Positions 51,101-63,100 of a DNA stretch of 64,000 nucleotides are shown here, in pieces. The stretch is from the NCBI RefSeq assembly GCF_964355755.1, contig NC_092671.1, positions 19,494,001-19,558,000 of the forward strand, in the 5' to 3' direction. The stretch is from Antedon mediterranea (Eukaryota; Echinodermata; Crinoidea; Comatulida; Antedonidae). A program made the translations under genes and the position numbers. The first letter of the stretch is position 1. Every line of letters starts with the position of its first letter. A model generated the notes under the pieces. It did no database searches and was not told where the DNA came from. It worked only from the letters and a program-made list of their open reading frames with translations.

Positions 51101-54100
51101 CTTGTTGCGGATGTTGAAGACAACGTCTGGACCATCACCTCCATTCGGCGGCTTATTGTACCTAATAAACAAAAATGTCATCAAAGTTTAAAAAACAAAT
51201 ATTGGCAATCATTGGCGAAGATACATAATTTATCAAAAATGTGTGTGTAATTTTGTAAGTAGGATTTTTTTTTCAGCATGCAGAAGGAATCTTGTTATCA
51301 TAACATTAGCCTTTTGTATCATAAATATACTGAATACTGAATTGCTTTATTTGTCAATATCATAATAAAATATAAAAATTCTAGATTGGCAAAAAATAAC
51401 TACTGTATATAAGTTTATATACATTCCTATTCACCATGAAAGTTCCATACAGTAAAACCCCTATGTTTGAATACCACTCATTATGGGGATATGTTATGAG
51501 TAGGTAGGTGTTTGGATACCACTCATTATGGGGATATGTTATGAGTAGGTAGGTGTTTGGATACCACTCATTATGGGGATATGTTATGAGTAGGTAGGTG
51601 TTTGGATACCACTCATTATGGGGATATGTTATGAGTAGGTAGGTGTTTGGATACCACTCATTATGGGGATATGTTATGAGTAGGTAGTGTTTGGATACCA
51701 CTCATTATGGGGATATGTTATGAGTAGGTAGTGTTTGGATACCACTCATTATGGGGATATGTTATGAGTAGGTAGGTGTTTGGATACCACTCATTATGGG
51801 GATATGTTATGAGTAGGTGGTGTTTGGATACCACTCATTATGGGGATATGTTATGAGTAGGTAGGTGTTTGGATACCACTCATTATGGGGATATGTTATG
51901 AGTAGGTAGGTGTTTGGATACCACTCATTATGGGGATATGTTATGAGTAGGTAGGTGTTTGGATACCACTCATTATGGGGATATGTTATGAGTAGGTGGT
52001 GTTTGGATACCACTCATTATGGGGATATGTTATGAGTAGGTAGTGTTTGGATACCACTCATTATGGGGATATGTTATGAGTAGGTAGGTGTTTGGATACC
52101 ACTCATATGGGGATATGTTATGAGTAGGTAGGTGTTTGGATACCACTCATTATGGGGATATGTTATGAGTAGGTGGTGTTTGGATACCACTCATTATGGG
52201 GATATGTTATGAGTAGGTAGGTGTTTGGATACCACTCATTATGGGGATATGTTATGAGTAGGTAGGTGTTTGGATACCACTCATTATGGGGATATGTTAT
52301 GAGTAGGTAGGTGTTTGGATACCACTCATTATGGGGATATGTTATGAGTAGGTAGGTGTTTGGATACCACTCATTATGGGGATATGTTATGAGTAGGTAG
52401 GTGTTTGGATACCACTCATTATGGGGATATGTTATGAGTAGGTAGGTGTTTGGATACCACTCATTATGGGGATATGTTATGAGTAGGTAGGTGTTTTAAG
52501 TATTTACAGTTGGTCTTGACGGTGTCCTATTTATATGGGCTCTACTGTCCCTGAAATCAAGCATTTGATAATTGTAAAATGTATTTCAAAAGCTCTGTCT
52601 ACGCTATCAAACTTTATGTGACAAAAAAATGTGATGTGCACATATATGGACACGATGTTGTCATTTCACTACCATATTTGGGCATATCACTACCATATTT
52701 GGGCATATCCCTGCCATATTTGGGCACATCATACTATTTTTGTCAAACTAGTTTGATGGTGTAGACAGAGCTCAAAATACTGCTGGTGCATAAAAGGGTA
52801 TTGGAAACTTTGTTATGTCATTGTAATTTCTAAATAGGGATTTAAGATACATGGTTTTACTTACATAACTTTTGTCATTCCTTTATCTTCTACAAAACAA
52901 CAACATGGACAACAAGCAGCCCAGCAAGATCGACATCCTGCGCCGCATGCTGCAAAGCACGGGCACAGATCAGCACAACACACGCAGCATCCACATGCAA
53001 TGCAGAGTATTAGGAGAATTGCCAATAGCAATATCAGGAAGGCTATGCCAATAATTAAGAACCATAACCAGCGTGGAATTGTTGCTTCTTCTACAATAGG
53101 CAATAAAGTTGCTTTGATAGCTACGGTCTCAGCTAAAAAATTGTAATAAAAAAAAAAAAAAATATGACATCCAGATTACCTGATTGCAATTAAATAAAAG
53201 ATTAGGTTACTATTACAATCAAATGTGAAGGCCACATAAATATAAAATTGATAGAATATACCTTAACTTAATTTTACTTGTTTGCTACCGATGAAACAAA
53301 AACTCACATATGCATGTATGTTATTATTTTTAGTAAATGTACTTCCTGATCTATCTTGTGCTATTTATTAAATAGAGGTGCTATTTATTAAATAGAGGTG
53401 GTAAGGTAATTTTTTAGAATAATGATCTTTAAACAAATTAAATAATACTTACCTCCAGTACCTGTTGATGGAATTGTTGTTTGTTTGTTAGTTGAAACAA
53501 ATATAACATCAGTCTTAGACGGCACATAGCAAGCTTAAAAAAAACCCAAATGAATTGCACAAAATATTATTAAATACAAAAAAAAAAAAAAAATAATGTT
53601 TGCATTAAAAATACATTTGTTATTTCATAATATAAAAACTCTTGTGATTAGAAATAGAAATGTTTAAAAAAGGGAGGTTTTACTAAAATGATTAATTCAC
53701 GTTAAAAAAAAGACAATTTTTTTATACCAAATGTCAGGCTATATTTATATTTGCTGTATTTGATTTATTATCAACAGCAGCAAGATATTTGTACTGAATC
53801 AATTTTAATTTACTTTAACTTTCATCTGGATTTTTTTTTCAGACTAAGCGAAAGAAAGGTAGGCCCGGACTGATTAACGTTATATTTCTTTTGTTATTGA
53901 TTTTTGGTGGAGTTGGTAGCGGTTGAGGTACATTGGATGAACTTGAATTTATCATATGAATCAGGTAGGTGAAAAGCAATGTTTTCAATATTTTTTTTAA
54001 AACAAAAAAATTTAAATGATTTAAAACATTTTAAATTACAAACCTGGGGTTGTTTCACTAATCTCAAGAGACAGTGGACCATCTCCTTTCCTATTTTCTG

Positions 54101-57100
54101 CTAGAATCATAAAGTAGTACTGAGTATTGCAGTCCAATCCACGGATTGAGGTGGTAATCTCATTGCCATCAACAGACATTTTTGTCCACCGACTTAGCCG
54201 TAATTCATTATTAGTAGAATAGTACACTTTATAGCCTAAAAAAATATACACTCACATATTTAATATGTTGTAAGCTTGAATCATGTCATGTAGGAAAGTG
54301 CTCGATGCTGAGCAAAGCAGAATAAAGATAAATAGTCAAAGACGCTAGTTACATAACTAGCGTCTTTGACTATATTTATAAGTATATACATATTTATATA
54401 TTAGTTTAATTTTTTTCTTCAAGCAGCTCGTCAATTACAGAATGGATAAACTATTTTATAATTATTTTATTTTTTTATTTTATTGTGCTTATAGTCTTAT
54501 TTGAGGCTTTTAAAGTGGAGTTGAAAGAGTCATAAGCTACAACCCTGGCACAGGTCAGGATTGAAACCATGGCCATTCACACATTACAGTATATTTATTA
54601 TGGCTAAACCTAAGCCTGGTTTTGTTTCCAAAGTTGGTGGTGTTTGAAAAAAAAGGTAAACATCAAAGTATTTTCTTTATTTAAATATACTTTGAACAAT
54701 ACATTATTTGGTTTTCTATCCAATTTTGGGTCAAAGTGAATGATTAATATGACATTAAAGTTACCTACAGTAAAGGAAAACAATGAAAAACAGTACCTGT
54801 TATATAGCCATTAGGTTCTGTAGGAGGCATCCAATTGAGGTAAACTATTGACGATGAATTGGCATCAAGCACAACTTTGATGTCTGTAGGCGGTGACGTT
54901 GGTACTAAAATAAAGAGCAAAAGTGATACCAACAGCCTTGTAGTAGAACCATATTATGCAATGGACTATCTACTTCAACACCATTTTAACATTAATACTT
55001 ATACAGCGCATATTTCTATAAGCTCAGCGGCACTTCACTTACTCTCATAACATTGAACACTACTACTGTATATTTGATAAACAGTGGTGGTTTCTGGATA
55101 GAAATTTACATTTTTAATATATTCTTGTGTGGATAGTAGATTTGATAGTGGATTTGTTCATAAACACTTAAAGTTAAACTAACACTGGTTGTTTTGTGAT
55201 GTGTGGTGTGTATATGTATTACAACAAACCTTTTAGTGTAATTTTATGAATATTTAGTCGATTTAATCTTGAATGAATTTACTTATAAGAAGGTTAAGGC
55301 ACATACTCAATATTGATTAATTAATTGAACTAGTTTAATAAATTGTTTTATCACCATTACAATTACTTTGCTATAGTAACACTTTAATGAATTAATATCA
55401 TTCACGCTGATTTCACATTAGCAACCATGCTATTACACTGTGCTTTAACAGTCACCTCAAATTATTTAACAGATAAACTGGTCTAGTTTGCCAACTTATC
55501 AAATTTAGTAAGTCAAATAATGTATCAACACATAAACTGAGAACCAATCATTTAGAACACTTGTCAATAATGTGAATTTTAACAGATAAATAATGCTAAT
55601 GCAATTCAATTTCCATTAAAACTTAAATTTTGAATATCTCAAGTTACATATAATACATCTGGCCTATATAAATGTTTTAACATCAATCAAACTTTAGGAC
55701 TTCTCAAAATGAGTCATAAAGCAACATTTAGGACTGGCTAACCTCAGCGACAACTAACCCCTTTTGAATATGTGTATTCGTCAGCAGGGGTGGCGCCAGG
55801 ATCTTCCCGACGCGGGGGCTACATTCCCCAACGAGGGGGCTATGCGAGCATCACAAGGCTGGGTGCCAGGGGGCCGCCAAGGGCCACCGGTGGGGGTCCA
55901 GGGGGCGAAGCCCCCGGAAGCAACGCGTTCTAGCGTCATTTGAGGTCATTTTAATCAGATTTAGGGTAGCCATTTTTTCCATTTTTTATAATGCATAATG
56001 CTCCCAAGTGTATGCCTGCGTACCATCTGGACTTCCGGGTGGTGAGAAATTCATGACATACACAGGACATTGAAAATGTAATAACTTAGCTATAATAAGA
56101 TGTTGGCTAAGCGAAAATGGCATGTTTTTTTGTTTAGTAATGGATGAAATATTTATTTTAGGTGCCCCACGGTACAGAAGGTTACTTGTAAATTAAAAAA
56201 TTGGTGAACATACGAACAATTAACATAATTCGTTTTTGCTGTAGTGTATAGCGTACGTCGACACAGTACACGACGTAACCGTCGGTAAACTTCGCCTGGA
56301 AAATAACTACAGTACACATTTTGGTCCCTGGATGGAACTTGATATCACGCGTCTCGACCCAACGTTGAACGATTCGTACAAAGAGATACCGCCAGACAAG
56401 TGCGTACCTAGCTAATGTTTAGTAGTAAGTTAGATCGCTGGCAATAATGAATGCATATAAATTGCATAATAGCACTCTGACGTACTCTCAATGTCAATGA
56501 AACGTCGCGGTTTTCTAGGCGCTGAAGCTACCAAGTGAACGCGAACGTTTTTTACTGTATATTATATTCCCCGACAAAAAGTACCCGTGTTCCCTTCGGT
56601 AACCGTCGGTAAACTTCGCCTGGAAAATAACTACATTACACATGTTGGTCCCTGGATGGAACATGATATCACGCGTCTCGACCCAACGGTGAACGATTCG
56701 TACAAAGGGATACCGCCAAACAAGTGCGTACTAGCTATTGTTTAGTAGTTAGATCTCTGGCAATAATGAATGCATAAAAGTGCATAATAGCCCTCTGACG
56801 TACTCTCACGGTCAATGGAACGTCGTGGTTTTCTAGGCGCTGAAGCTATATGAAGTGAACGCGAACGTTTTTTACTGTATATTATATTCCCCGACAAAAA
56901 GTACCCGTGTTCCCCGACGGAGGGGCTAGGCTCCCCGACGAGGGGGCTAGAGCCCCCGTAGCGCCCCCCGCTGGCGCCACCACTGTTCGTCAGCAGTTAT
57001 TTGACATTAAACGAGAATCAATAATGCTCCAACTTATCGTAAAACATATTCCAATCTTAAAAAATAAAAGGGTGGGCTTATGTTATTCTTGCGTGACATG

Positions 57101-60100
57101 AAGATGCTGTATAGAAATCTAGGAACATACAGTTTACCTAGCTGCACCAGTCAGTCGAAAATCATATAAAAAAAAAAGTCCAGTTTATGGAATACTGTAT
57201 TGGTTTGGCTGTTACTACTTCATAGAAGAACTTTTTATTAAAAGAGAAGAATTTACAAGTACAATAAACGTTTTTAGAGCCTAAAGAATAATTATACCCA
57301 TGATGAGTTTATGTCTAACTTTAACATTTCTACTTATTTAATTTTTTTTTCCAATTCGTATTTTACATCAAAAAAACCTCCTAATTTTACTTTAGATTTA
57401 AAATATAATTTCTTAGTCTTTCTGTTATGAAACATAGCTAACTGTGCCAATTGAGGAAATCATTTTCATTATTTGTCCTAGAAGTTTAAAAAAAATAAAT
57501 ATTACAGTTATTACAAAATAGACTACAAATCTTATACGTCGATATAAGACAGTAGGATATTTTAATAATTTCATGTCAAATATTGTAAAATTTATAGTGT
57601 CGTACATGTAGTCCCCTCCTCACACACAATTTGATTTACAATACAATTGGCACCAAAAGAAGCAGCTTGTTAAATAAATTTGGTTACCAATCGTAGTTTG
57701 CCAAAGCTGTAGTTGTCCTAAGGGGTAGTTGTAGGCCTACATGGGGCAGTTTTCCTAGGGGGTAGTTGTCCTAGTAGGTAGCTAGAGGGTAGTTGTCCTA
57801 GGGGGTAATTGTCCTAGGGAGCAGTTGTCCTAGGGGTTAGTTGTCCTAGAGGGTAGTTGTCTTTAGGGGGTAATTGCCCTAGCGGGTAGTTGTCCTAAGA
57901 GGGTAGTTGACCCCTGGCTAACATCAGTCATAGAAGACCCTTTAGGATTTTCTAACATGAGTCTTATAGAGCAACATTTAGGACTGGCTAACCTCAGCCT
58001 CCTGTGCTAACATCAGTCATAGAACACCCGTTTAGGATTTTACATATGCAAATACAGTATTCATCTTATGGTTTGTATTTTTTCTATTCTTCTACCAGAT
58101 GATTTAGTTACCAGAAATATAGGATTGGTAAGTACTACAAAGAAAGTGTAATGTAATGAAATGAAGCTAGATAGAATGAATGTACACTGTCACTCACCTT
58201 CCACAAACAAATGACATCAATTAATTTGTATGTACATTAGAAACTGACTTACATGCATCTTTGGTCTTGGCTGAAGTCTCTATACTAAATTCACTTGATA
58301 TCCTGCCATCACTTGCTTTCACATCGAATATATATGTAGTGAATGGTTTAAGATTAACAACTTGTTGAGAAAAGGATGATGTATTAATGAACATGTAACT
58401 AATAAAAGAAAACAAATGACAAATATCAAAATATGAATATCAAATATTAATGATGGCAATTATGAACATTTAATGATGATGATCACAATAATAGAAATGA
58501 CAAAAATAATGAGACGATGAAGGTAATGAGAATGCTTTGATGAAGGAGATAACAATGATGATATGATGAAAGTGATGACTATGATGATACGATGAAGGTG
58601 TAACAATAAGGATACAATGAAAGTGATGACAATGATGATACAATCAAGGTGATAACAATGATGATACAATAAAGGTATTGAAAATGATTATACGATGAAG
58701 GTGTAACAATGAGGATACAATGAAGGTGATGAAAAATATGATATGATGAAGGTGATGACAATGATGAAGATAATGACAATAATATGATGAAGGTGATGAC
58801 AATGATGAGATGATGAAGGTGATGACAATGATGAGGTGACGAAGGTGATGACAATGATGTGATGAAGGTGATGACAATGATATGATAAAGGTGATATAAT
58901 GTTGATACGATGAAGGTGATGACAATGATGATACAATAAAGGTGAGGATAATGATGATATGAAAGGTGATGACAATGATATGATAAAGGTGATGACAATG
59001 ATACGATGAAGGTGATAAAATGTTGATACGATGAAGATGATGACAATGATGATACGATGAAGGGGATGACAATGAGGATATGATGAAGGTAATAACAATG
59101 ATACAATAAAGGTGATGACATGACGAAGTTGATGACAATGATGATATGATAAATGGGATGACAATGATGATACAATGAAGGTGATGACAATGATGATATG
59201 ATGAAGTTGATTATAATGATGATACAATGAATTGAATGACAATGATATGATAAAGGTGTCAACAATGATGATACAATAAAGGTGATGACAATGATGATAA
59301 AATGAAGGTGATGACAATGAAGATACAATGAAGGTGATGACAATGATGATACAATGAAGGTGAAGACAGTGATGGTATGATTAAAGTGATGACAATGATG
59401 ATACAATGAAGGTGATGACATTAATGTTGATGTTTATTGTATAACTGTTATAGTTTTCAAATGTTGTTTATTCTTATTTTAACCTGACCATTCAAAACAT
59501 GCGCAAGTCCTGCAATTGGTAGCCAAGGATCTTAGGTTACAACTATATAACCCCACTCTATGCCATTGAACATGACCATTTGAAAACAGAAAGATATTAT
59601 CATACTTACCGTGAAGATGAGAAGTTTGCTTTATATCTGAGTGTGTACTTGTAGCTACTTTCACCATTCCATTTCACCATTATAATTGAATCTGAAATTG
59701 CTTGAGCCTCTACTTTTAGTGGAGGGGTCAATATAGGCGTATCTGTTGCTATAGTTACAGAATAATCATGATAAACGTTATTATCACATAAATTATACAA
59801 ATATCTAGTCAAGTTCTTTAGTATGGTATTTAAATTTGTGTGACAATATAAATAAATTTCATAAATCAATGTTTAAACAATGAAGTTAGAATCTAAATTT
59901 GTAATTGTTTTTGTTTCGCTCTACTATAATTACATGTAATTTATTAGAATGAAATAAATTAGTTATTAACATGCAGTTTACAAAAAAGGTTTATTATCAT
60001 TAAATGATATATAAAATAAGCAATGGCCTACTGGATGTAAAAACCCAAGTTGAAAAGTATGTAAAATCTTGATGTAAACATAATATAATACCAAACAAAA

Positions 60101-63100
60101 TAATGATAAAGCAATTTGAAATTACAACTGAAATTAATGCATTGTTTGGTAATGTGGTTTAGGTTAAATAAAATTGGGGGCAGCAAGTATTTTTAAAAGA
60201 ATAGAATACTGTATTCTGTCATTGATGTTTTTTGATATGCTGTAGAATGGTGAAGAAATATAAAAGACATAAATAGAATATTATTGGATACAATTTACAC
60301 ATACATGACAAACAATGATTTAAAATTGAAATAAGAAGAGACAAAACAACAAAATACAGTTACAATTACCTTACTTATCTAATACTGTAATATCAACAGA
60401 ATAAGCCAGTTAAAATAAGTAATAGAATCTAATATGTTGAAGGAAATATTGATTGAATGTCAACCCTCAGTATTATTGTTAGAACACCTGAAAATACCTG
60501 AAAATACTAATAACTAAAATTCCTAAAACTAGATTAAATACACAGATATACCTTGCTAAATTAATCTATTTTTCACACACAATAATCTTTAGGCAAGAGA
60601 ATAAAGGATTGTTGGCCGTTGAAAGTGTTAGCTTTTACTATATTTGCTTACTTATTGGAATCATGGGCAAACTCCAAGAGCATGTTTCTACTGAAAACTC
60701 CAAAAAGAGCAGGTTCCTTTTGAAAATCTGGTTCTGGTAGTAATGATGATCACTTTGCAGCTTAATTTTTAATTTTTAATAAAACAAAACGGATTGTCTC
60801 AGTGGTACCTTAATGGATGTTATAGTACCCATAAACACTGGAAGTGAAACCGAGTTAGGTAATGGTGTGTTGTGATCATGTGAATGTTTGAAACGGTAGC
60901 ATCCTGATGTTGCAGGGCCGGTGGAACGAGTTTGAAATATATAAATGTTTTTTTGGGAGTGTGTAATGTTTTTAATTAATCTACTCTCCACCAAAGCGCA
61001 ACCATGGTTTGGACTAAAATGAGAACATTTTAGGAATAGTAGACATGTAAATGACCTAAAATCGTACTTATTAAAAGTATTCCGACTGGTTGGGATAAAA
61101 TTGATAATTAAAAATAAGCATGCGGCACGCACTATGGTTGGGGCTGGGGTGTGTAAATTTTAGGAATATGGACATGTAAATGCTTTTTGGGAGTGTACCA
61201 TTAATTGTTTTAACCTAATCTATTTCCACCTCAGTCCCAACCATGGTTGGGGCCATCTGAATGAACACAGATTGGTGACGCTTAAAAAAGAATAATCATT
61301 TTTAATGTTGACGCATTAATTTTCAGCTGCCAGGGAAACTAACTAAATTTAACAATATTGTTGATTTACTCAGAAAATTACATTCCTAATATGGCGATTT
61401 AGGCTACCTTTCTTATTCTCAGGTCAGAAAAAATGTCTCTACTTTACCCTTTATATTTTCTAATATTTGTTTTCTTATCTTAAAAAAAATGTCCTTGTTT
61501 CTGCCAGCGTTGTGTTGGGTGTTTAATTTTACTTGGTCACTGAAAAATGCTAAATAATAATAACACTCTACCAGAAAAAAGGCTAATAGCATCTATTTGT
61601 GGTGGCATATACAATATGTATACGCCGTTGTAAGCCTATAGTATTCCAAATGAACAAAACTTATCTTATGACAAAGTAAAATATCAATATTCAACGTAGT
61701 ACAGTAAGACATGCAGTTCTAAAATCTAGGGATTTTGGTGTAAAAGATATAAAAAATGAATAAATACTAATAAAAGTGCACGTTTTGAAAAGTAAAATAA
61801 AAATTGAAAATGATTATTTAGTATTAAATGATTGGTGAACATTTAACTAAAACATGTTGTCAAACCTTCTAAAAAAATTTATTAAAAAAATAAAAAAAAT
61901 TGGGAAAGGTGCCTATAATCCATGCGTTAACGAAGAGAATGTGACAAAAACATGCGTCCTAGGGATATTTGGATGTGTATTTTAATAAAGATCAGAATTG
62001 TTACAGTTTCAATAAGTTAAAAAAATGTTTTTAAGAAATGATTTATATAATTGGGTTTCCTTTAATTTTATAAATGAAAGGGTTTTATGGGTAACTACAA
62101 ATATTTAAATACAGTAGAACACTTCCTGTGAGACATTTATATCTAGGGGACACTTTGTTGGGTCCTGAAGGACGTGTCACTTGCTGTGAGACATTTATAT
62201 CTAGGGGACACTTTGTTGGGTCCTGAAGGACGTGTCCCATTAATAAGGGTTCTACTGTAGGCTTAATAATAACACTAAAACAATCTAATCTACACAAATA
62301 AAAAATCTTCATCTATAATAATCAATAATAAAAAGTGTAAAATAAAGAACTTGAGCTAAAAAATGCATTAAAAAAATAAATAAAAAGAATTTCTCTAGGT
62401 TCAACATTTCAAGGCGTGCATTTTTGTTTCTGAGCTAGGCATTAAACAAGTATGCCGTAAACATTTACTCCATGCCCATTCTGATGAAAATGACTCACGT
62501 TTATTTGGAACACCACAATCTACAGTTCTGGATACAAGACAAGCTTCAGGTCTATTACAATCCTCCTCTGTTTTTGTCCACGAACCACGCGAGCCTGCAA
62601 CCTCCTTTCCTTTCGCATCGAAACACCAACAGTCATTTTGGTCATAGCATTGTAGAGCTTTAAAATCTCCATTGTCGCAGCAACGTGGAAAGAAGGTGGC
62701 ATTTTTGGGAAGGGACTGGAGCCAATTGTAACACATACAAGCTGATGAGAAGATACAGGAACAAGGAAAAGATAAAAACCACAATTGACTATGAAAAGCA
62801 TGTGAATGCTGCAAATCTCAGAGCCAAGAGATATGACAAGCAAGTTAGGAAATCCAAGCGGGACAGAGCTGTCGGATAAGTTCACACCAGTTATAGAACT
62901 ATGGATGAGGCAAAGCTATGGAAAAGAGTGATGGGATGATGTGCTGAACCTATTATAGCCCAATGGCTTGTACCATATTAGCTAAAATGTGCAAGATTAA
63001 GGGAGGTTATTAAAGATTATGTGCTCAAACAAGGAAAAATAAGTTATTAAAAACAAACCACCGCACTTAGTGTGTGTTAGAAACCAGAAAGAAAATTAAT

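Noticed and set aside
58460-59421. 280-residue His/Ser/Ile-rich open frame on the - strand
   Set aside because: Reverse reading of a GATGA minisatellite; several frames are open at once, as expected for such repeats.
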